A stretch of 64,000 nucleotides of DNA from Deltaproteobacteria bacterium (GCA_006226375.1 SBHC01000018.1:107334-171333), one strand, 5' to 3'; positions 51,872-61,105 are shown, counted from the first letter of the stretch. The notes: generated by a model not told the origin, from the letters alone. Numbers and translations are program-made.

Positions 51872-53197
51872 ATGCCTCGTACTTCCCGCTCCGATTCACG
51901 TTTGTTCGTGTTTTGGCTGGTTTGTCTGGCCATTCTACTGGTGTCAGCCTTTGTTCTGTATTTGGTGTGGCCCTCGTCAAAGCCTTCGACGACAAAGTCG
52001 AAGAAGCCGACAACATCGACCTGGAACAAGAAACGTTCGCTGGTGCCGGTTGCAGCCGTTGCGGTCAAAGATTCGGGCAAAGCACATACGTTGCTTCGGG
52101 CGATCAATCGAAGCCTTGTGTATCTGTCGCGGGTTCCTTCCCGTCGTACGTTTCATTTTGGAACTCGGAAGGTGACGCGACAGGAGATGTTGGACACCTT
52201 GTTGGACATCAAACAAAAAGTCGTGACGTGGGGTCTCTCTCCGCGCTTCTATACCTATCTCAAGAATCACTACCAGTTTTACAAGAGCGCAGCGCCCAAG
52301 GTCTTGTTTACGGGCTACTACGAAGCCAGCTTGCGCGGGTCTCTTCGGAAGACCAAGCGGTATCGTTACCCTCTCTATCGCAAACCCAAGGACCTGTACC
52401 GGGTTCATCTGCGGAAGTTTCCGTTCGCTCGAAAAGGGGTGAAGCTTCCTCGTCGTGTTCGGGCCCGGCTGACGAAGAAGAAAGAGATTGTTCCGTATTA
52501 CACGCGAAAAGAGATCGACACCAAGAAGAAACTGGCCGGGCGCAACTTGGAGCTGGTTTGGATTGATGATCCTGTGGGTGTGTTCTTTCTTCACATCCAA
52601 GGTTCGGGTTTGATTCAGCTTGAAAACGGCGGAATTATGCGGGTGAATTACGCTGACCAAAACGGTCACCCTTACGTGGCGATCGGGAAAACGATGCTAC
52701 AGAAAAAGATGCTGGAGAGGGGCAAGGTGTCGATGCAGAGCATTCGTGCGTATCTGAACAAACATCCCAAGCATCAGGAAGCTATCTTCAACAGCAATCC
52801 TAGCTATATTTTCTTTCGCAAGGTTAAGAATGGACCGATTGGAAGCCTCGGTGTTCCCGTTACTTCGTTTCGTAGCATCGCCACCGATCGTCGGCTGTTT
52901 CCACGCGGCGCGCTGTGCTTTGTCACAACCCAGCTACCTAACTTCAACAAGCAGGGAGCGAAGCAAGGAGCCAAGTCCTGGTCGGGTCTTGTCCTTAATC
53001 AGGATACAGGCGGTGCCATCCGTGGTCCTGGCCGGGTCGACCTGTTCACCGGTCGAGGTGCTTACAGCGAGCAAGTGGCGGGTCATTTGCAAGCTCATGG
53101 GTCACTGTATTTTCTGCTGAAGAAGAAACAAAAACCTGCTCCGAGGTTGCGGAAAGCACCAGCTACCAGCCGACCCACCCAACGACGCACGTGGTAA
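51872..53197 (+). CDS. mltA: MltA-type lytic murein transglycosylase
   Basis: A 441-residue peptidoglycan-cleaving enzyme anchored by an N-terminal hydrophobic segment (LFVFWLVCLAILLVSAFVLY). The MltA domain is recognised from VLFTGYYEASLRGS, WIDDPVGVFFLHIQGSGLIQ and YVAIGKTMLQKKM. The 3D domain shows TDRRLFPRGALCFV and NQDTGGAIRGPGRVDLFTGR, with the catalytic Asp expected in the latter. The ATG at 51872 follows GGAGAGTTCC. There is no lipobox, so it is membrane-anchored rather than a lipoprotein as in E. coli. It cleaves the MurNAc-GlcNAc bond during wall remodelling. Confidence 0.92.
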   Translation: MPRTSRSDSRLFVFWLVCLAILLVSAFVLYLVWPSSKPSTTKSKKPTTSTWNKKRSLVPVAAVAVKDSGKAHTLLRAINRSLVYLSRVPSRRTFHFGTRKVTRQEMLDTLLDIKQKVVTWGLSPRFYTYLKNHYQFYKSAAPKVLFTGYYEASLRGSLRKTKRYRYPLYRKPKDLYRVHLRKFPFARKGVKLPRRVRARLTKKKEIVPYYTRKEIDTKKKLAGRNLELVWIDDPVGVFFLHIQGSGLIQLENGGIMRVNYADQNGHPYVAIGKTMLQKKMLERGKVSMQSIRAYLNKHPKHQEAIFNSNPSYIFFRKVKNGPIGSLGVPVTSFRSIATDRRLFPRGALCFVTTQLPNFNKQGAKQGAKSWSGLVLNQDTGGAIRGPGRVDLFTGRGAYSEQVAGHLQAHGSLYFLLKKKQKPAPRLRKAPATSRPTQRRTW

Positions 53198-53257
53198 ACT
53201 CATTTTTCTTTTCCTCCCTATCGACCTCTATGACTTGCTCAATGTAGGAGTTCTACA

Positions 53258-54133
53258 ATGCCCACACCGAAAGAACGCGCTGCGGCTTTGCCTTTCTGGT
53301 CCCAGCCCGTCGACCCTCAACCTCTGCACGGCGGAATCACCAACACCAACTTTGTGGTCCAGCAAGGAGGGGAGAAGTTTGTTGTACGGATTGGCTCCGA
53401 CATCCCCGTTCACGGCGTGATGCGATTCAATGAACTTGCGGCGTCTCAGGCGGCTCATGCTTGTGGGATCTCACCCGAGGTTGTGTACGCCGAGCCGGGC
53501 GCGATGGTGATTCGTTTTTTGGAAGGCAAGACGTTCAGCGAAGAGGATATCCGCAACAACGAAACATTGCAGCGGATCTTACCGGTCCTTCAGCGATGTC
53601 ACCATGAACTTCCTCGGGCCTTGGAGGGACCGGTTCTGGCGTTCTGGCCTTTTTGGGTGATGCGAAGCTACACCAGCCAACTTCGCAAAGACAACAGTCG
53701 CGTTGTGCCCACGCTGCCTCACTTGATGGAGTGCAATGACAAGCTCGAAGCTACGGTCGGTACGATTGAGGTTGTCTTTGGTCACAATGACCTGTTGGGA
53801 GGGAACTTCATCGACAACGGCGAACGAATCTGGATGATTGATTGGGATTACGCGGGCCTGACCAGTCCTTTGTTTGACCTCAGCAACCTTGCGTCCAACA
53901 ATGAACTTTCCGAAGAACAAGAGCGATGGCTTCTGGAAAATTACTTTGAAAAGGACGTGACCGACCATCTCTGGCTTCGGTACTCTGCGATGAAGTGCGC
54001 CTCTCTGTTGAGGGAAACGATGTGGAGCATGGTCTCTGAGATTCACTCCTCCATCGACTTCGACTATGTTGCCTACACCAACAAAAACCTGGAGCGTTTT
54101 GAAGCAGCCTGGGCTAGCTTCCAGAAGCTATAG
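53258..54133 (+). CDS. Choline/ethanolamine-kinase-like phosphotransferase
   Basis: A 291-residue cytoplasmic kinase of the APH/choline kinase fold. The N-lobe GGITNTNFVV and FVVRIGSD are followed by the catalytic GHNDLLGGNFI and the metal-binding IDWDYAG. Family members phosphorylate choline, ethanolamine, thiamine or similar hydroxyl compounds. The ATG follows GTAGGAGTTCTACA. It lies 60 bp after mltA on the same strand; phosphocholine decoration of the surface is possible, but nothing else here supports it. Confidence 0.88.
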   Translation: MPTPKERAAALPFWSQPVDPQPLHGGITNTNFVVQQGGEKFVVRIGSDIPVHGVMRFNELAASQAAHACGISPEVVYAEPGAMVIRFLEGKTFSEEDIRNNETLQRILPVLQRCHHELPRALEGPVLAFWPFWVMRSYTSQLRKDNSRVVPTLPHLMECNDKLEATVGTIEVVFGHNDLLGGNFIDNGERIWMIDWDYAGLTSPLFDLSNLASNNELSEEQERWLLENYFEKDVTDHLWLRYSAMKCASLLRETMWSMVSEIHSSIDFDYVAYTNKNLERFEAAWASFQKL

Positions 54134-54165
54134 CTACAAGGTCGAAGGAAAGAGTCTTGGGTGTG

Positions 54166-54675
54166 TTAGTAGCGGTACATATTGGATGGGGCGTATAGAA
54201 TGATGGCACCCAAGATGACGGACCCTGCGACCGAACCAAGGACAATCAAGGTGATGGCACCCTCTGACAATAGCTTCTTGGGGACGGGAGGTTTGTTGTA
54301 GTTCGCTACTTTCGTTGCGACCTCTTGCGGGTCTTTGGCGATTTGGATGTCGCTGAACGAATTCACGTTCAAGAGAATCAGGGTGCGGTCTCCTTGTTGG
54401 GATAGGACCTTCACGCCTTCAATGTTGTGTTTTTGTAGCAGCCGAAGAACCTTTGCGGGATCGCCCAAGACGAGGTACCCTTTAAGTTCGGGCTGCATAA
54501 ATTTGACCACTTCGACATGGAACTTCATGGAGTCCAGGACAATCCGAATGTGCTGTCCTTTCTTCAAGGAGGCGGTGTGAGGGTTGATGGTGCTCCATCG
54601 CGCGCATCCTGAGCTGACCAAGAGGAGCAACAACAACGATATCGTCCGGTAGAATCTAGAGAAGTGGGATTGCAT
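54166..54675 (-). CDS. Lipoprotein with C-terminal transmembrane segment, unknown function
   Basis: A 169-residue protein with a signal peptide ending in the lipobox LLVSSGC. A domain of about 110 residues of mixed alpha/beta character follows (HIRIVLDSMKFHVEVVKFMQ, KGYLVLGDPAKVLRLLQKHN). A hydrophobic helix (AITLIVLGSVAGSVILGAII) lies near the C-terminus. The ATG at 54675 follows AGAGGTTGCC and lies 61 bp after the stop of the membrane-protein gene at 54737, suggesting an operon. No family is recognised. Confidence 0.68.
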   Translation of the reverse strand: MQSHFSRFYRTISLLLLLLVSSGCARWSTINPHTASLKKGQHIRIVLDSMKFHVEVVKFMQPELKGYLVLGDPAKVLRLLQKHNIEGVKVLSQQGDRTLILLNVNSFSDIQIAKDPQEVATKVANYNKPPVPKKLLSEGAITLIVLGSVAGSVILGAIILYAPSNMYRY

Positions 54676-54736
54676 GGCAACCTCTACTTGGTTCCAAGGT
54701 GGAGAAGGGCTCTTGCATAACTTGGGGTCACTTCCT

Positions 54737-55303
54737 TTAGAAGCTTCCTTGGAAAAGCAAACCTCCAGATGTGTTACCATTCTTTGTTGTGACATAAGGC
54801 CATACCTTCACTCGCGAGCCCCGAACGATATTGGGAATGCCCAGTCCCAGAAAGAGCAAACAGGGGATGAGGGTGGCCAGCATGTTGAAAGGTCCTGCGG
54901 CAAGGAGCAGGATGACGGTGCCAATGTACAACCCACCACCAAGAATGGTCGACGTGATGCCCCAGCCCAAGAGCGCTTGTCTGGTGCCGCCTTTGGCGAG
55001 AACAACTGCGTTGCCCACAATGACCGTAATCACGCCAATGCCTCCTGCTATTGCACCGATGAGGCCGAGGACCAAGGCACCTTCATTGATGAAAGGTTGC
55101 AACGTTTCACCATAGGTTGCTGGATTCTTTGCGCGACTTCGAGCCAGGATGCTATCTCCTAGTTGTGGCGTCTGAAGCTGATAGCTTTCCTGGGAGAGGT
55201 GGGTGGGTTTGAGTGCACCTTGGGGAGCTAAAATGATGTCGGCGTACGCAGCCGTTGCTGGAAGCATAAGCAGAAGGAATGCCAGTGTTGTTGCTGTTCT
55301 CAC
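54737..55303 (-). CDS. Exported membrane protein of unknown function
   Basis: A 188-residue protein with a Sec signal (ending AAYADI) and three to four glycine-rich hydrophobic segments from about residue 70 onward (ALVLGLIGAIAGGIGVITVI, LLGWGITSTILGGGLYIGTV, ATLIPCLLFLGLGIP). The C-terminus is polar. It precedes the small lipoprotein gene by 61 bp on the same strand, so the two may form a membrane pair. No family is recognised. Confidence 0.68.
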   Translation of the reverse strand: MRTATTLAFLLLMLPATAAYADIILAPQGALKPTHLSQESYQLQTPQLGDSILARSRAKNPATYGETLQPFINEGALVLGLIGAIAGGIGVITVIVGNAVVLAKGGTRQALLGWGITSTILGGGLYIGTVILLLAAGPFNMLATLIPCLLFLGLGIPNIVRGSRVKVWPYVTTKNGNTSGGLLFQGSF

Positions 55304-55374
55304 GTCGCAGCCCCTTACATGTGTGATTTCCTCTCTAGCTTATGGGCTGGCTTGGGTTTCTTCGTTGATCTTAA

Positions 55375-56439
55375 TCAAGAGTGTGGATGTTGTTTGTGCT
55401 CGTCAGGACCTATGCGTAGGCCTTCCAGTGTGAACACGGGTGCTTCCGGTGCGCCTTTGAAGCTCTCTTTGATCTTATCGTAGCCAGCTTGACTGAATGG
55501 ACAAACCTTAAGACAGATTCCACAGCCAAAGTTGGCAGCGAAGTAGTCGCGGCACGTTTTGTGGTCGATGCACTGCATGCCTCCGCCAGGTCTTGGTTTG
55601 GGCTCTTCAAAGATGGCATCCACGGGACACTTTCGGATGCACTTGTGGCACTTGGAGCAGAAGTCGCGCACCCACAGGTGAGGGTTCTCTTGTTGCAATG
55701 GTAGGTTTGGGATGTTGGTGTAGATGGTGTTGATGCGCAAACGTGCGCCTTCCTGAGGTGAAATCAACAAGCCATGGTAACCAATGGCTCCCAGCCCAGC
55801 CTGCTCTGCAATGTGCGTGTAATCGCTGAGTCCACCCAACGCAGTCCCTGGATACGCTGCGGCTCCATGACCTCGCATCCACCGGGTTAATCGGTTGGAG
55901 ATGATGGCAAGTTTGCGATACCCTTTGGCGACTTCCACGAAGGCTTCGTAGCTTGGCGCTGTTTTGATCGGCTCGTTGTCCATCTCAATCGTAAAGACAA
56001 TCGCGTATTCGTACGGTACACCGAGGTGCTTAAACATCGCGCGTTCGGGAACTTTGACAAAGCGAATGTCTGAGGCTCCCCACTTCTTCGCCAGTCGTAC
56101 AAGCTCCTCTGACCAGCCTTCGGGCGCTTCTTCCATCGTGGGTTGAAACGACCTCTTGTAAAACGTGCTGCTTCGCCACATGTTCCACATCAACGACAAC
56201 ATCGTAGGCATCATCTTGAGCCTCTTGCGTACGCTCAACTTTAGGATGGATGCCTCAGAGGGTGGGATATCCGATGTAAACGACGTGCGAGGCAGCGCTG
56301 TCGTGGGGGAGTGCACGAACTTCTCCAAGTTTTGGAGCTTGGCGTCATACACCGCAAGCATCTTGTCAAGCATGTCGATCTTTGCATCGGGGTTCATGTC
56401 TTTGGAACCTCGTAGCACTCGGAAGATAGGATTGGCCAT
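55375..56439 (-). CDS. 4Fe-4S double-cluster protein related to epoxyqueuosine reductase/reductive dehalogenase
   Basis: A 354-residue protein. HIAEQAGLGAIGYHGLLISP with the following ARLRINTIYTN matches the cobalamin-binding region of QueG/reductive-dehalogenase relatives. The C-terminal part has two clusters, CSKCHKCIRKCP and CGICLKVCP. The N-terminal part is unlike QueG, so it is probably not the housekeeping tRNA enzyme. The ATG at 56439 is preceded by AGAGAGGACAAGATC. An inverted-repeat operator candidate and an 8-C tract lie upstream. No twin-arginine signal is seen, so it is cytoplasmic. Substrate unknown. Confidence 0.8.
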   Translation of the reverse strand: MANPIFRVLRGSKDMNPDAKIDMLDKMLAVYDAKLQNLEKFVHSPTTALPRTSFTSDIPPSEASILKLSVRKRLKMMPTMLSLMWNMWRSSTFYKRSFQPTMEEAPEGWSEELVRLAKKWGASDIRFVKVPERAMFKHLGVPYEYAIVFTIEMDNEPIKTAPSYEAFVEVAKGYRKLAIISNRLTRWMRGHGAAAYPGTALGGLSDYTHIAEQAGLGAIGYHGLLISPQEGARLRINTIYTNIPNLPLQQENPHLWVRDFCSKCHKCIRKCPVDAIFEEPKPRPGGGMQCIDHKTCRDYFAANFGCGICLKVCPFSQAGYDKIKESFKGAPEAPVFTLEGLRIGPDEHKQHPHS

Positions 56440-56514
56440 GATCTTGTCCTCTCTGCTTGAAGTGGGGGAGACATCCAGTCCGCTGCTCATCTCTTTACTA
56501 CCCCCCCCTGACTT

Positions 56515-56540
56515 TAATTGTTAGTGTCTGCTAACAATTA
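56515..56540. promoter_or_regulatory. Perfect inverted repeat, candidate repressor operator
   Basis: TAATTGTTAG (56515-56524) and CTAACAATTA (56531-56540) are perfect 10-bp arms around a 6-base spacer, 76-101 bp upstream of the Fe-S protein start. The layout suits a TetR- or MarR-type dimer. A TetR-family gene lies at 58808-59386. A tract of eight C lies between this site and the gene. Confidence 0.6.
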
Positions 56541-56621
56541 TTGGTATACAAATCGAAGAGAGCGGTGTCAAGGGAAAAGAATGGGGATGGAGTGTTTTGG
56601 GTTGAGAGAGTGAGGGGTGCT

Positions 56622-57872
56622 TTAGAGGGAGGCTTGCAGTTGCAGCCGGACGCGATGGTTTCCGTTGGGGGTGAGAGTTCCCCAGAGGTAGAAGTAGTCT
56701 AGCTGTAGCTTGAAGGGGTGCTGTGCGAAGTAGTAGCTGGTGGCTCCACCGACAGCATTTTGTTCGACGAGGCTGGTCGTCTCTGGGGCTCCAAGAGGAC
56801 GGATATGACTGGCACGTAGGGCGAGTTGGAGTGGAACAGGAGGCCGAAACAGGAAGCTCGCTTGTCCATAGAACCCCAACCCATTGCGAGGAAGTTCTGG
56901 TGCTATGGCTTCCCCTTGTTGGTTTTTTTGTTGACCGGGGTTGCGTGTTCCGTTGCGCCACATCAAGTTGCCCATGAGAGCAAAGCCTGCCCACTTAAAC
57001 ACCAGATCTGCTGTGACATTGTGTGTGTCTGTTGTTCCGCCGTCAGCGGGTGCTCTTCCAAGGATGCCCCGGTTGCCTTTGGCTTCGTCGAGGAAAGCAT
57101 ACGCTACACCAATGCTCAGTTTGGGTTTGCGATGGTACCGATGGTCACCTTCTTGGTAGGCTCCTTTGAATCGGCCCAAAGGAGTGACTTCCAAGCGAGC
57201 GATGTACATCAAACCAAAGTTACCAGCTTCGAAGGAACTGTGTCCTTCCCCCATGTAAACTCCGAGGGTGTAGCGGAGGTATCCAAGTCCAAGGAAGTCT
57301 TTGGAGCCGATCTCGATGCCTAGATCCCGATCGAGGTTGAACTCTCGGTTGACGATGGAACGGTCTACCAGGGTCAGGTTGCCCGAAGAGATGACACGCT
57401 CCCGACTGTACATCACTTTGAATTGGCCCAAACGTACGGTTGCGTCGCGCCAATGTGCAAAGGTCACATACCAATCGAGGAGTGGAGAACGTTGCAATCC
57501 GTCGTCGGAGAGGCTCAGGTCACGGGGAGAAATGGCAAGCTCCACTTTGTAGCGATTGTTCTTCCCAAAAAAGCTTCCTGTGAACGCAACGCGGGCTCGG
57601 CGTATCTGAAAGGCGTGCTCAGGTTCACTGGCTGTGTTGGCTTCTCCGTTCTCGACTGACAGTGTGTAAAGGAACTGGGCTCTTAGCCGGGTTCGAAGGA
57701 CAAAGTAGTCTCCTCGGGTCTTTACTTCCAGTCCTTTTCCCGGACGAAACGAAAAGGAGACTGGTGCGTCAGAGGAAGTGGCCGCTTTTCTTTTTTGGGC
57801 GCGAGCTGGCCGCTGCCAAATTAAAGTCAGCAATCCCCCAAGTAGTATAGATGTTAGGCGAAAGTTAACCAT
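56622..57872 (-). CDS. Phosphate-selective porin O/P-like outer-membrane protein
   Basis: A 416-residue outer-membrane channel of the Porin_O_P type. A Sec signal (ending ARAQKR) is followed by the short FSFRPGKGLEVKTRGDYFVL, then FQIRRARVAFTGSFFGKNNRYKVELAIS and WYVTFAHWRDATVRLGQFKV, which are characteristic of the family, and repeated amphipathic strands down to a terminal strand RVRLQLQASL. The ATG at 57872 fits the signal peptide. It is upstream of the Fe-S protein gene on the same strand, separated by 182 bp that contain the inverted repeat, so it is probably transcribed separately. It may carry phosphate or other anions; selectivity is inferred. Confidence 0.87.
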   Translation of the reverse strand: MVNFRLTSILLGGLLTLIWQRPARAQKRKAATSSDAPVSFSFRPGKGLEVKTRGDYFVLRTRLRAQFLYTLSVENGEANTASEPEHAFQIRRARVAFTGSFFGKNNRYKVELAISPRDLSLSDDGLQRSPLLDWYVTFAHWRDATVRLGQFKVMYSRERVISSGNLTLVDRSIVNREFNLDRDLGIEIGSKDFLGLGYLRYTLGVYMGEGHSSFEAGNFGLMYIARLEVTPLGRFKGAYQEGDHRYHRKPKLSIGVAYAFLDEAKGNRGILGRAPADGGTTDTHNVTADLVFKWAGFALMGNLMWRNGTRNPGQQKNQQGEAIAPELPRNGLGFYGQASFLFRPPVPLQLALRASHIRPLGAPETTSLVEQNAVGGATSYYFAQHPFKLQLDYFYLWGTLTPNGNHRVRLQLQASL

Positions 57873-58313
57873 TGTATGTAAGCCTTGAAGTGTGGTGAGT
57901 GTCAAAGACTACAACGGTAACAAAGTGTGAGTTTCTTTTCTATTCTTTTGTAAAGTAGGCTTTCCCACGAACTGTATGAAACGATACACCCCATGAAATG
58001 TTTGCATACGTTGAGCTTGTGTTGGTAGGGGTTCTCAGGTCGGGTTTGTGTTCTTTGTCGAGGAAGTAAGGATTCGAAGTAAAAGGTTTTTGATTGTGTT
58101 TTGAATTTACACTTGACAGTCGAGAGGGCACGTTTATCTAAAAAAAGGAGGGTGTTTTCACTCTCCAAAAACTTGAGCGGCGTGCTAGCACCGTGCCTCA
58201 CCGTAACCAAAAGTGAGATCATCCTGGGCAACAATCGCTTTTTCACCATGCATTCGTTTGTGCTTGGGGTGATGGGTATGTTTCATTTCTTGAGCAAGGA
58301 GTGCAAACAAGAT
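57873..58313. promoter_or_regulatory. Divergent intergenic region of about 440 bp, AT-rich
   Basis: This stretch upstream of the porin gene is AT-rich and has no supported gene. It probably holds the porin promoter on the minus strand. No clear operator repeat is visible. Confidence 0.35.
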
Positions 58314-58475
58314 ATGAGTACGCAAATGAGCAATCGACAAGGCAAGTCATCCTCTCTTGTTTCTGATGATAAACAGTTAGAGCCTATGCCACATCGGCTC
58401 CGTGGTCTTCCCCGTCACGTTCATGAGGAAGTGCGAGAATGGTTTCGCAAGGAACGCATTCGTAGGCGAGAGTAG
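58314..58475 (+). CDS. Possible small basic protein of 53 residues
   Basis: A frame from ATG 58314 encodes a short protein ending HVHEEVREWFRKERIRRRE, basic and probably helical. AAGGAG lies about 13 bases upstream, a little far. Longer in-frame starts exist further upstream (58250 and 58101). No family is recognised, and it could be non-coding. Confidence 0.3.
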   Translation: MSTQMSNRQGKSSSLVSDDKQLEPMPHRLRGLPRHVHEEVREWFRKERIRRRE

Positions 58476-58807
58476 CACGTGTTGAAACGAACGAAGCCGC
58501 CTGTGTGATGCTGTCGTAACGGTTACAACTTAACGTTTTGTGTCATGTCCCTCCTTCCTCTTTTGTGCCTTCCATCTTCTTTTCTTCTCTCCTAAAGCTG
58601 TTGTTGCTCTTGGAATGCTTTCTCCTTGTGTTCCTTGTTGGCTATCGATAGTCTATTCTCTGCAAAAGTTTGGATGCTTGTGGAAGAGTGTTGCCTTTCT
58701 CATAACGTTGGGCTCCGGCTCAAGTGGGGGAGGCTACCTCTGAAAGAGGGGCTGGGAGAACGGTAGGGTTTTGTGGTAGGTGTTGGAGATGGAAACGGGA
58801 GTGGAGT
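58476..58807. promoter_or_regulatory. Intergenic region upstream of the TetR-type regulator
   Basis: This gap of about 330 bp is T-rich (CCTTTCTCC, TTCTTTTCTTCTC) and shows no gene. It likely holds the promoter of the TetR-family gene. No inverted repeat like that at 56515-56540 was seen here. Confidence 0.35.
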
Positions 58808-59386
58808 ATGCCGAAGCGGATTTCCGAAGAGCAGATCTTCGAAGCTACAGTGGAAGTGGTGTTGGAGAAGGGTTACACAAGCGCCACGACGCGTCAGATC
58901 GCAGAACGTGCCGACATGAGCGAGATGACGCTGTTTCGCCGGTTTGGGAACAAGGCCAATCTGGTGATGCGGGCGGTGAGCTATGTGGTGGAACAAAACC
59001 GAGTGGATGCTCGGTACACAGGAGATCCCTTTGCTGACTTGCTTCACGTGGTCCAACACTTTCAGAGGCGAGGAAAACATCGAATCTCGCGGATCTTGCC
59101 GGTCATTCTGATCGAGATCCCACGTCATCCAGAGTTAAAAGATGCGATGGAGGCCCCCTTCTCCAACGTGATGGGAGTGGGCGCGTTGTTGATGCAATAC
59201 CAGGCCGAAGGTGTCTTGATGCAAGAGCATCCGTTGCACGCTGTCGCAGGGTTAATGGGGCCGCTAATCATCCTCAAGATGTTGCACGATGCAGGTTCAA
59301 AACACCGAGTCCCTGAGATGGACCTGGAAGCCCATGTCCGAAGCTTCCTGAAGGGTCGCCAAGCGCAACCATCCGAAGAAACTTGA
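58808..59386 (+). CDS. TetR-family transcriptional regulator
   Basis: A 192-residue repressor. The N-terminal helix-turn-helix is clear: EEQIFEATVEVVLEKGYTSA, TTRQIAERADMSEMTLFRRF, then GNKANLVM. The C-terminal ligand-binding domain is all-helical and resembles AcrR/TetR_C. The ATG at 58808 has GGGAG seven bases upstream. A perfect inverted repeat at 56515-56540, about 2.3 kb away, is a candidate target; whether it binds there is unknown. The ligand cannot be inferred. Confidence 0.92.
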   Translation: MPKRISEEQIFEATVEVVLEKGYTSATTRQIAERADMSEMTLFRRFGNKANLVMRAVSYVVEQNRVDARYTGDPFADLLHVVQHFQRRGKHRISRILPVILIEIPRHPELKDAMEAPFSNVMGVGALLMQYQAEGVLMQEHPLHAVAGLMGPLIILKMLHDAGSKHRVPEMDLEAHVRSFLKGRQAQPSEET

Positions 59387-59476
59387 AGAGCGCTGACTCC
59401 AGGAAGAAATTGCAGAGGCCCCGTTGTTGTTCTATAGTCTAACTGGTGGCTTTTCATACACCTTGAGGATTGTACC

Positions 59477-60421
59477 ATGGATGTCAGGACTTCGTTGCGT
59501 TGCTTCGGTCGGAAAGAGCTAGGCATCGGCTGGTTGTGCTGCCTGGCTTTGGTATTGGTTGGCTGTGGACAACCTCTATCGTCTCGACCTTCTTCCGGAT
59601 TAATTGAGCCTGTGGTTGAGGCTTCTTTGGAAGAGCAAGAGCGCGCACAAGACCAGCAACCAGAGTCCACGCCGAGTCCCTTTGTTTGGGTGTCGCAGCA
59701 ACGCCGTTTGTTCGTGGTGATGGGAGGTTGGGGAAGCTGTGGTCGGACAGGGTGGGGGAGCTTGACGCCTCGCAAAACCGGCATGTACGAGCCGGCCCAG
59801 CGGCTTCTTGCCAAAGCCAAGGCCAAAACGGGAGAATCATCGCACTGGATTGTCAGCTGCTTTGGGATGTACAGCAGCCGCGCTTACGTTGTCACCAGCG
59901 CCGCTCCAGAGAAGGTGTACTCTGCCAGCGTGGAGACATTTTTATCGTACGTTCAGCGGGAAAGTCAGCGTGCAGGGGGGCGGTCGTTGTTTTTGATTGG
60001 GCACTCGCATGGAGGGTGGCTTGCGATGCGGGTTGCTTATGCGCTTCGTCAGATCCGAACAATTCCTCTGTTGGTCACGATCGACCCGATCAGTCGGACC
60101 CAATGCACACCCAGTCGTATGGTGGCTGCGTACTTTCGCTCGGCGACTCAACTTCGACCTGAGCCTGGATGCACCAACAGCCCACCCGACTTCACATCCA
60201 ATCAGGAAAAGGAAATCCACAGCGCTGTGGGTTGGTGGAAGAACTTCTACCAGAGTCAGTCACCGCTGTTGCATTCGGCGTACATTGGTCAGGCCCACAA
60301 AAATACGATGTTGAGCTTTGATGTTTCGTCATGGCTGGCCTACCAAGCCCATGTTAACATTGGAAGCGACGCCCGTGTCTGGGCCGAGATCGAACGTCTT
60401 ACCCTGCAAGCCTTGCCTTAA
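59477..60421 (+). CDS. Lipoprotein with lipase-like alpha/beta-hydrolase domain
   Basis: A 314-residue predicted lipoprotein. The ATG at 59477 is preceded by TTGAGGATTGTACC, and the signal ends in the lipobox LVLVGC. A Glu/Gln/Ser-rich linker leads to the hydrolase part, which shows RSLFLIGHSHGGWLAMRVAY (nucleophile Ser in GHSHG), an Asp candidate in VTIDPISR and a His candidate in QAHVNIG. Two to four cysteines may form disulfides. It probably hydrolyses esters or amides at the cell surface. It stands 90 bp after the TetR gene, so a regulatory link is possible but unproven. Confidence 0.75.
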   Translation: MDVRTSLRCFGRKELGIGWLCCLALVLVGCGQPLSSRPSSGLIEPVVEASLEEQERAQDQQPESTPSPFVWVSQQRRLFVVMGGWGSCGRTGWGSLTPRKTGMYEPAQRLLAKAKAKTGESSHWIVSCFGMYSSRAYVVTSAAPEKVYSASVETFLSYVQRESQRAGGRSLFLIGHSHGGWLAMRVAYALRQIRTIPLLVTIDPISRTQCTPSRMVAAYFRSATQLRPEPGCTNSPPDFTSNQEKEIHSAVGWWKNFYQSQSPLLHSAYIGQAHKNTMLSFDVSSWLAYQAHVNIGSDARVWAEIERLTLQALP

Positions 60422-60445
60422 TTTGTTGGGGTCAGAGGGCCAACG

Positions 60446-61105
60446 CTAAGGGTAGCAAAAACCGATCCTCGAATTGACCACAGGAGGCAAACATTGTTTC
60501 CCTTGAAGGCAACCTACCCGATTGGGCGATGTGTCGCAGATTTGGTCACATAGATTGGTATCAGGTCTACAGCCATAGAGTGCTTGCCCCTCACATTCTT
60601 TTTTCTTGCAAATGCATCGTTGGGTAATAGGATCACAGGAATTGGCACCTTTGCAGACAACTCCTCGGTAACAATTTGGGTAACACTGCCCACCGTCGCA
60701 AACATGATCCTTGGGGCACTCGGTCTCATCTTTGCATTCACCAGCTTGTTTGGGAGTACAAACCTTCGCGAACTGGTGGGGGTCGTACTTGCAGATGTAG
60801 TCCGGCACCAAAGAGCAATCCTTTGTCTGTGAGCATACTTTGGGCAAACATTGACCTTGCACGCAGATCTGGTCGTTGGTGCACGACAAACAAGGGTCGA
60901 TGCAAACCCCGTTGTTGCATACAAAGGTGCCTGAGCAGACAACGCCACACTGACCACAGTGAGAGGACGAAGACTGTAGATCAACGCACGCAGTCCCGCA
61001 CCATTGTTGGGGTGTGTTGCATGATGTGGAGTGTTGTGAGTCATTGCTTTGGTGGCCACATGACGTTGTGAAGACCACAAACATCAAAATCAGTCGAGTG
61101 TTCAT
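60446..61105 (-). CDS. Cysteine-rich lipoprotein with one Stig1-like module
   Basis: A 219-residue predicted lipoprotein with a signal ending in TTSC. One Stig1-like unit (WCGTACVDLQSSSSHCGQCG) is followed by looser cysteine modules (CKDETECPKDHVCDGGQCYP and CDPITQRCICKKKEC). It is a short relative of the 18-repeat lipoprotein at 20873-23785. It converges on the lipase-like gene (24 bp apart) and has no enzymatic signature. Confidence 0.82.
   Translation of the reverse strand: MNTRLILMFVVFTTSCGHQSNDSQHSTSCNTPQQWCGTACVDLQSSSSHCGQCGVVCSGTFVCNNGVCIDPCLSCTNDQICVQGQCLPKVCSQTKDCSLVPDYICKYDPHQFAKVCTPKQAGECKDETECPKDHVCDGGQCYPNCYRGVVCKGANSCDPITQRCICKKKECEGQALYGCRPDTNLCDQICDTSPNRVGCLQGKQCLPPVVNSRIGFCYP

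Noticed and set aside
57873..58313. A tRNA or small RNA in the AT-rich region upstream of the porin
   Set aside because: No cloverleaf, T-loop word or terminator could be found on either strand.
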